The notes under the pieces: model-generated
Database searches by the model: none
What the model was told of the DNA's origin: nothing
What the model saw: the letters and a program-made list of their open reading frames with translations, nothing else
Made by a program: the position numbers and the translations under genes
Shown here: positions 47,670-57,674 of the stretch, in pieces
Layout of the letters: each line of letters opens with the position of its first letter
Position numbering within the stretch: position 1 is the first letter of the stretch
From: Gammaproteobacteria bacterium
GTDB lineage: Bacteria; Pseudomonadota; Gammaproteobacteria; Burkholderiales; Gallionellaceae
Direction of reading: 5' to 3'
NCBI GenBank assembly: GCA_018820925.1
Contig: JAHJNJ010000026.1
Span: 1 to 64,000, forward strand
DNA: 64,000 nt

Positions 47670-48929
47670 TTAGAACTTGTAACGCAAAGAAACTTCGTAG
47701 GCCTGCTGGGAGTGTGTAGTTGTGTTCGTTCCACCAAAGTTAGCGACATCAACCGTTTTCTTAACCTCTGGAGTAATCACGACTGCACCTTCAACAGCGA
47801 GGGCGTTGGAGATGTCATAGCCGCCGCCAAAGGTATAGGAATTCGTTACGATGGCCGGGAAGAACATATTGTTGAAAAAGTTAACAGCTGCATTTCTATA
47901 CACATCGGAACCAGGAGCGCCCGCAGGTGAGGCTGTTAGTGTGCCGATCGGATCATTGGCATGGTTGTAGCCCAAACCGAGCCAGTAACCATTAGCAGAA
48001 TACTTGGCACCGACAGCAATGATTGTCTGATCCTTCCAAGCGAAGTCCTTGTATCCGGCAGCACTACCCCATTGAATCAACTTGTAATCGGCGGTCAGGG
48101 TAAGGCTGTCCGCGACAGCGTAAGCAACACCCAATTTCATTTGCGCAGGTTGATCCAGATTGTCGCCAAAAGGAGCTGCTCCAGTGCAGCCACCACCGGC
48201 TGGTTGGCAAAGACCAAAGCCATTTCCCGCATCAGATATTTGCGTGCCATATTTAGCCGCGATTTTTGACTGATATACCGCTGCCACAGTTACCGCTGGT
48301 GCGGCGTTGAAATAACCACCCAGAGCAAAGCCAAAGCCCGTACTGGATTCTTTCTTCTTCGCAGCATTAACATTACCCATGCCCATGCCAGAAGCATCAT
48401 AAGAAAGCATCAAAGAACCGGACTGGAAAATGGGGGCGAAGCCTACGCCGAATTTATCCGTGTTATAGGCAATGTCCGCAACCACTCTCAAAATGCTAAG
48501 TTCAGATTTAGCGCTAATGTGTGTAGCTGGCGCGTCGGTATAATCAACACCCATGCCAGCAATTCCGGCCAATGCAACACCATAGGTCAGACTGTCATCG
48601 ATTCTGCTGGAGTAGGACAAGTCCGGAATATAGCTTGTATTCGCAGTGCTATCCGCAGATACCCCACTAAGCGCAGGAACGCCAGTATTTGTTACTTTCG
48701 GCTTAAACAGATTAACACCACCAGTCACTTCTGACCCCTTGGACTTGCCCAGCATCGCTGGGTTTGCCCACAGGCTCTCTGCCCCGATGAAATGGGCCAC
48801 GCCCGTACCACCCAGCGCTGTGCTTTGCGAACCCACCGCCATCATTTCATCACCGTTGGTTGCATACGCCAAAGGTGATACCAAACCGCCTACAACTAAC
48901 ATCGACGCAACTATCTTTTGCTTGTTCAT
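47670..48929 (-). CDS. Outer membrane protein transport protein, FadL/TodX/OmpP1 family
   Basis: TNGDEMMAVGSQSTALGGTGVA N-terminus; beta-barrel, terminal aromatic (LRYKF). Confidence 0.88.
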   Translation of the reverse strand: MNKQKIVASMLVVGGLVSPLAYATNGDEMMAVGSQSTALGGTGVAHFIGAESLWANPAMLGKSKGSEVTGGVNLFKPKVTNTGVPALSGVSADSTANTSYIPDLSYSSRIDDSLTYGVALAGIAGMGVDYTDAPATHISAKSELSILRVVADIAYNTDKFGVGFAPIFQSGSLMLSYDASGMGMGNVNAAKKKESSTGFGFALGGYFNAAPAVTVAAVYQSKIAAKYGTQISDAGNGFGLCQPAGGGCTGAAPFGDNLDQPAQMKLGVAYAVADSLTLTADYKLIQWGSAAGYKDFAWKDQTIIAVGAKYSANGYWLGLGYNHANDPIGTLTASPAGAPGSDVYRNAAVNFFNNMFFPAIVTNSYTFGGGYDISNALAVEGAVVITPEVKKTVDVANFGGTNTTTHSQQAYEVSLRYKF

Positions 48930-49016
48930 GTGTTCTCCCCGATTAATGGTCAGTTACAAATTAATGATACGGACTTCTATTAATTACAGTTTGCTGCGGT
49001 ATTACTTTTAAAACTT

Positions 49017-49487
49017 TTATACGAACAGACAGATGTCGGTATCTCCTGCAAACCCCATGAAGGTCGCGGCACCTCCGTATTCGACGTTGTCGATAAACTC
49101 GCTCTTGTCGAACTCGAACAGGTCGACGGTCATCTGGCAGGCGATGAATTTCACGTCCGCTTCCAGGCACAGGTCGCGCAACTCGGTCAGCGAGGCAACG
49201 CCGTGCTTCTTGAGTTTTTGCTTCATCATCATGGTTGCCATGGATTCCATACCGGGCAGCATCTGCACCATTACCGGCATCGGGATCGGCATCGGCATCG
49301 CCGGATTGGCCAGCGGGCTGATCATGACGTTGGACAGATCCTTGCGCAGCAGTTGCAGGCCGTAGAAGGTGAAGAACACTTGCACGTCGTAACCCAGTGC
49401 TGCGGCGGTCGACGCCAGGATGAACGGCGGATACGCCATATCCAGCGTACCTTTGGTGGCGATGATCGCCATTTTCTTGTTAGCCAT
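49017..49487 (-). CDS. DsrE2-like (DsrE/DsrF/DrsH family) protein
   Basis: MAIIATKGTLDMAYPPFILASTAAALGYDVQVFFTFYGLQLL; ADVKFIACQMTVDLF. Confidence 0.88.
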   Translation of the reverse strand: MANKKMAIIATKGTLDMAYPPFILASTAAALGYDVQVFFTFYGLQLLRKDLSNVMISPLANPAMPMPIPMPVMVQMLPGMESMATMMMKQKLKKHGVASLTELRDLCLEADVKFIACQMTVDLFEFDKSEFIDNVEYGGAATFMGFAGDTDICLFV

Positions 49488-49515
49488 ACTTGCTCCCTAA
49501 TTGTATTTGGTTGAA

Positions 49516-49743
49516 TTATTTTTTCTTCATGTAGAAGATGAATTCGCCGTTCTCTTCAACAGTGGACAGCAACGGATTGCCGGTCTGCTCGGCAAAAGCG
49601 GCCATATCCTTCACGGAACCGGTATCGGTCGAAATGACCTTCAGAACCTGGTTGGAAGTCATGTCGGCAAGCGCCTTCTTGGTTTTGACGATAGGCAAAG
49701 GACAGGACAAACCACGCGCGTTCAGCTCTTTATCGAAATTCAT
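49516..49743 (-). CDS. tusA: TusA-family sulfurtransferase
   Basis: NARGLSCPLPIVKTKKALADM. Confidence 0.93.
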   Translation of the reverse strand: MNFDKELNARGLSCPLPIVKTKKALADMTSNQVLKVISTDTGSVKDMAAFAEQTGNPLLSTVEENGEFIFYMKKK

Positions 49744-49842
49744 TGCTTCTTCTCCCATTAGTAATTTAGAAGTACTACAAAAAAATGCGTTGCCGCACAA
49801 AACTTGAGTCGCATTATAGGATTATTATCTCCATCAGAGTCC

Positions 49843-49881
49843 ATAGCCACTAAGGGCTATAGGATAGCCCGTTAGGGTTAT
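49843..49881. promoter_or_regulatory. Two tandem palindromic candidate operators: ATAGCCACTAAGGGCTAT and ATAGCCCGTTAGGGTTAT
   Basis: Centres 21 bp apart, ~100-140 bp upstream of tusA; same palindrome type as at dsrA and soeA/sat. Confidence 0.55.
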
Positions 49882-49917
49882 GCAAACACCATAATTTATA
49901 CAAATATCCGTCCAGAT

Positions 49918-52041
49918 TCAGACAGGTTTAGCAGCCGGATTGAACGGATCGTGTGTTCCGGCTTCGCCCAGCCACTCGCAAATGGCGGCTAGTGCCATGT
50001 CTTCGTTCGCAAAGATACGCTTATGGCCGATCTCGTCAAATAGCCCGGTATGGCGCATCACATCCAATACCTGTTTCTTCAGGCCCGAGAATACCAGGGT
50101 GACGCCGTTTGCATGCAAGCGCTCATACAGCGTCCTGATGACCTCTTCGCCGGAGGCATCGAGATTATTGATCCCGTTACCCACCACCAGCACATATTGG
50201 GCGTTCGGCTTCTCCGCCACTGCTTCCAGCAGGGCATCCTCAAAATAGGTTACGTTGGCAAAATAGAGCTGGCCGTCGAAGCGTACCGGCACCACCAGTT
50301 CGCTGGTAGGTATATCCGGATGCACTTTCACATCGCGTAGCGTCCCGTCGCTATAGCGGCCCAATCGTGCCACGCGCGGCTTCATGGTGCGGTACAGGTA
50401 GAGCATGATGGCGATCGCTGCACCGAGCAGGATGCCGCTATCCAGATGCGGGGCGAAGGCAAGCGTGGCGACGAATGTCACCCCGGCCGCGATGCCGTCG
50501 TGTTTATGCACCTGCCAGGCATGCTTGATGGCGGAGAAATTGATCAGCCCGGTCACCGCCATGATGATGACAGCGGCCAGCACCGCCTGCGGCAGGTGAT
50601 ACAGCAAGGGCGTCAGGAACAGCAGTGTCAACAGCACGATGAGGCTGGCAAAAACCGACGTCATACCGGTCCGCGCGCCCGCATTCAGGCTGACGGCAGA
50701 ACGCGAGAACGAGCCGCTGACCGGGAAAGCATGACTGAAACTACCCACGACGTTGGCCAGGCCCTGCCCGAGCAATTCCTGATTCGGGTTGATACGCTGT
50801 TTGGTCTTGGCTGCCATCGCCTTGGCAATGGAAATGGCTTCCATGAAACCGACCAGCGAGATGACCAGCGCACTGGAAAACAACATGCCGATATCCCCCA
50901 AACGCAGGATCGGCAGCGCCAAATCCGGCAAGCCGGAAGGAATGCTGCCGACCACTTCGCCGCCGCCGACCAGTTTCAATTCTCCCTTGTTCACTTTCTT
51001 GATGCGCCAGCGATAGCCGTCGGACTTTTCTCCCTGCGGCACCAGCCCGCTCAGGTAGAGTCGTGCAGGTTGGGTATCGGTTGCCGGAATCCGCTCGAAG
51101 ATGAATTTGCGCAGGGAACGGGCGGCTTTGCGGTTTTCGCCTTCCAGGTCCTTGAGTTCCAGCTTGATCAATTCGATTTCGTAGCTGAGCGCTGCCGAAT
51201 GCTGGCTGCCGCCTTCATGTTCTTTTTGCAGTTGCTTGAGCTCGGCCGATTTGCTGCTGACCTGCGCGTTCAGGTCGTCGATCTTGAGCTCTGCACGGGA
51301 GAAATCGATGGCCAGGCTTTTCACCGCCGCGTCCGCGATTTCGTCGACCTTGCCGTTGCTGTTGTGCTCGAAGCCGATCCACCAGCTCACCAGCGTGGTC
51401 AGCGTAACGGCAACCAATACATTGGGCAGTTTCGGCGTATGGCGCTTCATGAGGAACATGATGACGAAAGCAGCCACGCCCATCAGCAATGTCGGTATAT
51501 GCGTCTCGCCAAGCAACTGCAATGCACCCCACACATCCTGCAGAAAATGCTCGCTGCGTCCCATCGAAATGCCGAACAACTTATTCATTTGCGACAGGCC
51601 GATGATGATCGCGGCGGCATTGGTAAAACCGGCGATGACCGGATGCGACAGGAAACTGACGATTACGCCCAGCTTGAATGCGCCCAGTGTCATCTGGATC
51701 GCACCGACCAGCAGTGCCAGAAGTATGGCAAGCGCAATGAATTGGTCAGAACCGGTAGCCGCCAAGGGTGCCAGTGCGGATGCAGTCAACAGCGAAACCA
51801 CAGCGACCGGACCTGTCGCCAGTTGCGCTGAAGAACCCCATAGTGCCGCGATCATGCCCGGCAGGAATGCCGCATACAGGCCGTAATAAGCCGGCAACCC
51901 GGCCAGTTGCGCGTAGGCCATGGATTGCGGGATCAGCACCAGTGCGACGGTGACACCCGCGATCAGGTCGGTTCTGACGTTCGTGCCGTTAAGCGGCCAC
52001 CAGGACAGGAAAGGAAAGAAACGTGCGAGAAGGTTGTTCAT
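49918..52041 (-). CDS. SulP-family inorganic anion transporter with a soluble insertion
   Basis: SulP TM motifs (GLYAAFLPGMIAALWGSS), C-terminal STAS domain; start at MNNLLARFFPFLSWW. Confidence 0.92.
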   Translation of the reverse strand: MNNLLARFFPFLSWWPLNGTNVRTDLIAGVTVALVLIPQSMAYAQLAGLPAYYGLYAAFLPGMIAALWGSSAQLATGPVAVVSLLTASALAPLAATGSDQFIALAILLALLVGAIQMTLGAFKLGVIVSFLSHPVIAGFTNAAAIIIGLSQMNKLFGISMGRSEHFLQDVWGALQLLGETHIPTLLMGVAAFVIMFLMKRHTPKLPNVLVAVTLTTLVSWWIGFEHNSNGKVDEIADAAVKSLAIDFSRAELKIDDLNAQVSSKSAELKQLQKEHEGGSQHSAALSYEIELIKLELKDLEGENRKAARSLRKFIFERIPATDTQPARLYLSGLVPQGEKSDGYRWRIKKVNKGELKLVGGGEVVGSIPSGLPDLALPILRLGDIGMLFSSALVISLVGFMEAISIAKAMAAKTKQRINPNQELLGQGLANVVGSFSHAFPVSGSFSRSAVSLNAGARTGMTSVFASLIVLLTLLFLTPLLYHLPQAVLAAVIIMAVTGLINFSAIKHAWQVHKHDGIAAGVTFVATLAFAPHLDSGILLGAAIAIMLYLYRTMKPRVARLGRYSDGTLRDVKVHPDIPTSELVVPVRFDGQLYFANVTYFEDALLEAVAEKPNAQYVLVVGNGINNLDASGEEVIRTLYERLHANGVTLVFSGLKKQVLDVMRHTGLFDEIGHKRIFANEDMALAAICEWLGEAGTHDPFNPAAKPV

Positions 52042-52152
52042 GCAGTCCCCAAGTTCACAAAACTCCCGCAGATTACGCAGATTTACAGCGATCAACCACC
52101 TGTCCCGCCCACCCGCTTGATCGGACGGGCGATTTGCAGTTCACGCCCCCGC

Positions 52153-54096
52153 TCAGAATATCAGGTTCAGCATGATCATCAACACGGCGATGAACAGTAT
52201 CGTCATGACCCCGCCGGCGCGCATGTAGTCGGCCACGCGGTAACCGCCCGGCCCCATCAGCAGCGCATTGACCTGGTGGGTCGGCAGGAAGAAGGAATTC
52301 GAGGTCGCCAACGCCACGGTCAGTGCGAACACCGCCGGGTCGGCCCCCGCGCCGATGGCGATGTTCACCGCCAGCGGCACCAGCAGCACCGTCGCACCCA
52401 CATTCGACATCACCAGCGTGAAGAAGGTCGCCAGGATGGCGATGGCCAACTGGATCACCCAGATCGGCGTGCCGCCCAGCAACAGCAGCGTCTGTTCCGC
52501 AATCCATTTTGCCGTACCGCTGGTCTCGACCGCGAGGCCGAGCGGGATCAGGCTGGCCAGCAGGAACACCGACTTCCAGCTCACCGCGCGGTAGGCCTCC
52601 TCGATGCTGAGCACGCGCAACAGGATCATGCCGATGGCGCCAGCCATCAGCGAGATCGACAGCAGGGTGTCGGTGAACAGGATCAGCAGCAACGCGACGG
52701 CAAAGCAGGCGAGCGCGGCGTTCACCTTGTGCGGGCGCATCTCCTCGTGCGGGAACTCGGTGGTGACGACGACGAAATTCTTGTCCTTTTCCAGGCGCGC
52801 GAGCGCATCCCAGCCGGTATGCACCACCAGCGCATCGCCGGACTGCAGTGGCAGGTTGCGCACGCCGTCACCCTCACGCAAGGTCTTGCCGCCGCGATGC
52901 AGGGCCGTCAGCGAGATGCCGTAGGTCTTGCGCATCCAGACATCGCGCGCGCTCTTGCCGATCAGTTCGGAGCCTGGCGGGATGACGATCTCGGCGATAC
53001 CCGCCTTGGCCGGCGACAGTTGATCGGCAAATGTCTCCAGTTCGTCGCGCAGTTGCAGTCCCTTGGCCGCAACAAACTCGTTCAACCGTTCCGGCGCGCC
53101 GAGCAAACCCAGTACACTGCCAGCAGCGATCGCGACATCGCGCGAAGGACCCATGCGCAGATCGTCACTGCCGCGCATGATGGCGACTATGCGCAAGCGA
53201 TAGGGCTGCTCGATGTCTTCGAGTGTCTTGCCGACCAGCCGGCTCTCGGGCGGCACCACCACTTCGCGCACCGCATAATCGAGACCGTAGAGCTGCTGGA
53301 AATAATCCATCGCATCGGCGCCGCTGGTGACATCCTCGCTCGCCTTTCCGGGCAGCACAAAGCGCCCGGCGATGACGAAGTAGGCGATGCCGGAAGCCAG
53401 CAGTGCCAGACCGATCGGCGTGACGGAGAACAATGACCATGCCTCCATCTGCTGCTCCGGCGGCAACACCTTGTTCGATGCCAGCATCAGGTCGTTCAAC
53501 AGGATCAACGGACTGGAACCGACCATGGTCATGGTGCCGCCGAGAATCGCGCAGAAGCCCATCGGCATCAGCAAACGCGACATCGGCAGGCCGGTGCGTG
53601 CCGAGATGCGGCCGACCACCGGCAGGAACAGCGCAGCGGCGCCAACGTTCTGCATGAAGCTGGAAATGATGCCGACCGTGCTGGAGATCGCCGGAATGAT
53701 GCGGGCCTCGGTTTTCCCCGCCACTCTGATGATAAAGCTCGCCACCTTGCCCATCAGCCCGGTCTTGTCCAGACCGGCACCGACGATCATCACCGCGATG
53801 ATGGAGATCACGGCATTGCCGGAGAAGCCGCTGAAGAGCTCCCGTCCCTTCACCAGCGGCTTGGGCAGATCGATCAGGCCGCCGAAATGGCTGATCAGGC
53901 CCAGCAGCACCATGATGCTGACCGCCGCCACATCGACGCCGACCACCTCGAAGGCAAACAGATACACCGTGAGCAGCAACAGGTTGAGGACGACGGCGAT
54001 CTCGCGGCTGGGCGCGAACATGAATGCGGACACGCCGACCAGCGCGAAGATCACGGCGGCGACGATGGTTCTGGTCTGGATGGCTTTGCTGCTCAT
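52153..54096 (-). CDS. SLC13/DASS family permease with RCK/TrkA_C domains
   Basis: Multi-TM, two TrkA_C-like domains (VVPPESRLVGKTLEDIEQPYRLRIVAIMRG; VIPPGSELIGKSARDVWMRKTYGISLTAL). Confidence 0.9.
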   Translation of the reverse strand: MSSKAIQTRTIVAAVIFALVGVSAFMFAPSREIAVVLNLLLLTVYLFAFEVVGVDVAAVSIMVLLGLISHFGGLIDLPKPLVKGRELFSGFSGNAVISIIAVMIVGAGLDKTGLMGKVASFIIRVAGKTEARIIPAISSTVGIISSFMQNVGAAALFLPVVGRISARTGLPMSRLLMPMGFCAILGGTMTMVGSSPLILLNDLMLASNKVLPPEQQMEAWSLFSVTPIGLALLASGIAYFVIAGRFVLPGKASEDVTSGADAMDYFQQLYGLDYAVREVVVPPESRLVGKTLEDIEQPYRLRIVAIMRGSDDLRMGPSRDVAIAAGSVLGLLGAPERLNEFVAAKGLQLRDELETFADQLSPAKAGIAEIVIPPGSELIGKSARDVWMRKTYGISLTALHRGGKTLREGDGVRNLPLQSGDALVVHTGWDALARLEKDKNFVVVTTEFPHEEMRPHKVNAALACFAVALLLILFTDTLLSISLMAGAIGMILLRVLSIEEAYRAVSWKSVFLLASLIPLGLAVETSGTAKWIAEQTLLLLGGTPIWVIQLAIAILATFFTLVMSNVGATVLLVPLAVNIAIGAGADPAVFALTVALATSNSFFLPTHQVNALLMGPGGYRVADYMRAGGVMTILFIAVLMIMLNLIF

Positions 54097-54164
54097 TGCT
54101 TTAACCCTTTCGTTCAGTTCTGTCTGATGCCTGCAAATTCTGAGATTACCTCACCATGGCCGGA

Positions 54165-55952
54165 TCATGCAGTCCGCACTTCGCCGTCCGGCAGTCTCTC
54201 GTGACATTCCGAGAATATGCGCGCCGTGCAATTGCGGCATATCTCGGAGTCCAGCGTGGAATAGATCGGCTTGATCCAGTTCGACATGGTCGGGAAGAAA
54301 CCGCCCTCGCCGATATCGTCCAGCTTGTCCGATTTGCGCAGGAAGCTGTAGATTTCGTCCTTGCAGCGATAGAAATACAGTCCGCCGCCCATCTTGCGGC
54401 GGCGGCGCGCCTCCTGCGCCAGCATCTCGGCCCCCGCCACATCGACGAAACTGATTCCCCCTGCAACGATTAGTACGGATTTCTTCAGCAGCTCGATCTC
54501 GTCTATCTTCAGCAGGCTGCTCTGCACGTGATCGACCGCGCCGAAGAATATCGCCCCGTTCAAACGCACCATGGCCAGTTGCGGACATTGCGGATGATCT
54601 TCGGCGCCGACGAAGTGATAAGCGCCCTCTTCCTTCGCCGGCACCACCGGCACGATGCCGGGACGCGAGACGCGGAACAGGTAGATGGCGAGCGAGAGCA
54701 GGATGCCGAAGAAGATGCCCTTCTCCAGATCGACCAGCGTACCCAGCAAGGTCACCCACAACACCACCGTTTCGGAACGGCTGGTCTTGCCGATGCTGGC
54801 GATGTGGTGGAAATCGATCAGCCCCCAGGCCACCAGGAACAGGATGCCCGCCATCGCCGCCGTAGGCAGGTAGGACGCGAGCGGCGCGACCAGCAGCAAC
54901 ACCAGCACCAGGAAGAGCGAGGCATACACCGTCGCCATTGGCGTCCTGGCCCCCGCCGCATAGTTCACGCCGCTGCGGTTGAACGAGCCGCACGAGGCAT
55001 AACTGGAAAAGAAACTGCCGACCAGGTTGGACAGGCCCTGGCCGATGAACTCCTGGTTGCCGTCGATGCGCTGTTCCGACTTCACCGCGATGGAACGCGA
55101 GATGGAGACCGCTTCGGTCAGTGCCAACATGGTGACGACCAGTGCCGGGAACAGCACCTTGTGGATGGTCGCGTAGGAGAAGTCCGGCAGCGACAGCGGC
55201 GGCAGATGCGCGGGCAAGGCGCCCACGGTCGTGATCAGCGTGGTCTCCACGCCGACCTCCAGATTGATCAGGGCCGCGACCACGCTGCCGACCACCATGG
55301 CCACGATCATGTAGGGCACCTTCGGCCAGTAGCGTTTGGCCAGGATGCCCGATGCCAGCGTGACCGCACCGACCACGGTGACCCAGGGATTGATGCTGTC
55401 GATCTGCTCGATGAAGCGTTCGATCACCACATGGAAGTGCGCGCCGCGTTCGATGGCGATACCGAAGAAGCTCTTTACCTGGCTGGCCGCGATCAGCAGC
55501 GCCGCGCCCGCGGTGAAACCGATCACCACGGTGTGCGAGATGAAATTGACCAGCACCCCCATGCGCGCCAGCCCCAGGATCAACTGGAACAGGCCCACCA
55601 GAAAGGTCAGCGTGAGCACCATGCGAATGAACTCGGGCGAACCCGGATCGGCCAGCGGGCTCATGGCGGCGAACACAGCGATGGAGATGGCGGTGGTCGG
55701 CCCCGACACCAGGTGCCAGCTCGAACCGAACAGCGCGGCGATGATGGCCGGCACCATGGCCGCATACAGGCCGTATTCCGGCGGCATCCCGGCGATGGTG
55801 GCGAAAGCCACACCCTGCGGCAATACGATCAGCGCCCCGGTGATGCCCGCCACCAGGTCGGCGCGGGTGGAATCGCGATCCACCAGATGCTTCCACTGCA
55901 AGAATGGGAACAGGCGGTTCAGCCAGTAATTGCGCGTGTGTGTGCTTTTCAA
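54165..55952 (-). CDS. SulP-family inorganic anion transporter with STAS domain
   Basis: PQGVAFATIAGMPPEYGLYAAMVPAIIAALFGSSW; C-terminal STAS. Confidence 0.93.
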   Translation of the reverse strand: MKSTHTRNYWLNRLFPFLQWKHLVDRDSTRADLVAGITGALIVLPQGVAFATIAGMPPEYGLYAAMVPAIIAALFGSSWHLVSGPTTAISIAVFAAMSPLADPGSPEFIRMVLTLTFLVGLFQLILGLARMGVLVNFISHTVVIGFTAGAALLIAASQVKSFFGIAIERGAHFHVVIERFIEQIDSINPWVTVVGAVTLASGILAKRYWPKVPYMIVAMVVGSVVAALINLEVGVETTLITTVGALPAHLPPLSLPDFSYATIHKVLFPALVVTMLALTEAVSISRSIAVKSEQRIDGNQEFIGQGLSNLVGSFFSSYASCGSFNRSGVNYAAGARTPMATVYASLFLVLVLLLVAPLASYLPTAAMAGILFLVAWGLIDFHHIASIGKTSRSETVVLWVTLLGTLVDLEKGIFFGILLSLAIYLFRVSRPGIVPVVPAKEEGAYHFVGAEDHPQCPQLAMVRLNGAIFFGAVDHVQSSLLKIDEIELLKKSVLIVAGGISFVDVAGAEMLAQEARRRRKMGGGLYFYRCKDEIYSFLRKSDKLDDIGEGGFFPTMSNWIKPIYSTLDSEICRNCTARIFSECHERLPDGEVRTA

Positions 55953-55962
55953 GATGTCGTGA

Positions 55963-56934
55963 TCAACCTATGGTCTGGTAATAAAGATTCTGCGGATGGT
56001 TGGCCTGTGCGAAGAAGAACCAGCGCTCCGCCATCAAGCCGAGGTACTGGAGTATAAACGCCACGCCGAGCAGGGCGGGAGAAAACAATCCCAGCGCCAG
56101 CAACGCCAGCGGAACCACAAAGGCCAGGACCAGGAATGTGGGCTTGATCGCACGCAGGAACGCGGCGCTCTTGCCATGGAAAAACTCGCGCGTATTGAAA
56201 TTACCGCCCATGGATCCCATGGAGCGCTGCACGATGTAGGGGTGCTTCACGCCGATGGCGGTCTGCATCGTGGATTTCGGTTTCAGGCGCGCATTGCGCA
56301 GCAGCGAGGCGACGCGCCCGGCAAAAGCCAGCAGCGTGATGATGACGGCCCAGCCGACGAAGAAGTCCGTCTCGGTCGGCGCGTAAGTCGCGGAAAAGAA
56401 CGCCGCCAGGATGAAGCCGGAAGAGCCGCCCATCAGGATGTAGTTGATCACCGTCAGCGGCGAATGCCATTCGCGCAGGAAACGCAGGCAGGCGTAGATC
56501 ATGCCGGTGCAGATGAACAGCGCGAATGCCAACAGGGTGCCGACCGTACCGATCACGGCGGACAGGTCAATGAGCAATCCGCTGGGCAGTGTCACGATCT
56601 CGGGCCGGAAGCCGACCAGATGGGACACGCCATACAGGAACACCACCCCCATGAAGGCGGGCAACACAATCACTTCGCGCGACAGCCATGAAGTACGCCA
56701 TTGCGTCGCGGAGCGCCAGGCACGCTCCGGCCTGCCCAGGTGAAAGAACGATGCGATCAAACCGCCGCCCAGGAACAGCATTGCCAGCGCACTGCCATAA
56801 CCATAGAAGGCATCGGACTGCATCGGCAACAATCCGAACAGCGCATAGGATTGATGCGTAAACAACGCAAGGAACAGGCCCTGCCCGGCACCGAGCAGGG
56901 TTGTCAGGAAAATAACTGAAAAAGCAGGTTTCAT
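55963..56934 (-). CDS. soeC: SoeC, DmsC-like membrane anchor of sulfite-oxidising enzyme
   Basis: DmsC-like TM protein (LGRPERAWRSATQWRTSWLSREV) directly after soeB. Confidence 0.88.
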   Translation of the reverse strand: MKPAFSVIFLTTLLGAGQGLFLALFTHQSYALFGLLPMQSDAFYGYGSALAMLFLGGGLIASFFHLGRPERAWRSATQWRTSWLSREVIVLPAFMGVVFLYGVSHLVGFRPEIVTLPSGLLIDLSAVIGTVGTLLAFALFICTGMIYACLRFLREWHSPLTVINYILMGGSSGFILAAFFSATYAPTETDFFVGWAVIITLLAFAGRVASLLRNARLKPKSTMQTAIGVKHPYIVQRSMGSMGGNFNTREFFHGKSAAFLRAIKPTFLVLAFVVPLALLALGLFSPALLGVAFILQYLGLMAERWFFFAQANHPQNLYYQTIG

Positions 56935-56942
56935 AGTCGTCT

Positions 56943-57674
56943 TTACCAGGCAGAAACGTCTTCCATGGACGGCGCGCCCTTGGCAGGTTTGGGCAATTGA
57001 CCGTCCACTTTGAGCGGATTGTCCGCGCGCTCCAGCTCGTCCTTGTGGATCTTGAGTTTGATCTTGCGTCGCGGCAGATAATGATTGGCGGGATGCGTGC
57101 CCCACTCCGGCATCAGCGCATAGCCGCCGTCCTCGCGGATTGCCAGCGACACGGCCGATTCAGGATCGTGAATGTCGCCGAACAGACGCGCGCTGGTCGG
57201 ACAAGCTTTCACGCAGGAAGGCTTGCGATCCGCTTCCGGCATGGACATGTCGTAGATGCGGTCCACGCACAGGGTGCATTTCTTCATCACCTTCTGCTTC
57301 TCGTCGAATTCGCGCGCGCCGTACGGGCAGGCCCAGGTGCAATACTTGCAACCGATGCACTTGTCATAATCCACCAGCACGATACCGTCTTCCTTGCGCT
57401 TGTAGGAAGCGCCTGTCGGGCACACCGGCACGCAGGGTGGATCTTCGCAGTGCAAACAGGATTTGGGGAAATGCAGCGTCTCGCTGTTCGGATACTTGCC
57501 GATCTCGAAAGTCTGCACGCGGTTGAAGAAAGTTCCGGTCGGATTCAGACCGTAGGGATTTTCGTCGCACAGCGGCCCGGCGGAACCGGAGGTGTTCCAC
57601 TCCTTGCAACTGGTCACACAGGCGTGGCATCCGACGCAAACATTCAGGTCGATAACAAGCGCGAGTTGGGTCAT
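56943..57674 (-). CDS. soeB: SoeB, 4Fe-4S subunit
   Basis: MTQLALVIDLNVCVGCHACVTSCKEWNTSG; multiple Cys clusters. Confidence 0.92.
   Translation of the reverse strand: MTQLALVIDLNVCVGCHACVTSCKEWNTSGSAGPLCDENPYGLNPTGTFFNRVQTFEIGKYPNSETLHFPKSCLHCEDPPCVPVCPTGASYKRKEDGIVLVDYDKCIGCKYCTWACPYGAREFDEKQKVMKKCTLCVDRIYDMSMPEADRKPSCVKACPTSARLFGDIHDPESAVSLAIREDGGYALMPEWGTHPANHYLPRRKIKLKIHKDELERADNPLKVDGQLPKPAKGAPSMEDVSAW

Noticed and set aside
49272-49298. Tandem atcggcatcggcatcgg repeat in the DsrE2-like gene
   Set aside because: Encodes MPMPIPMPV, a Met/Pro-rich loop I recall as usual in DsrE2-type proteins; not a separate repeat element.
54528-56057. 509-aa plus-strand ORF over the second SulP gene (also 51907-53436 over the SLC13 gene)
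   Set aside because: Arg/His/Gln/Asp-rich antisense composition, no recognisable domain.
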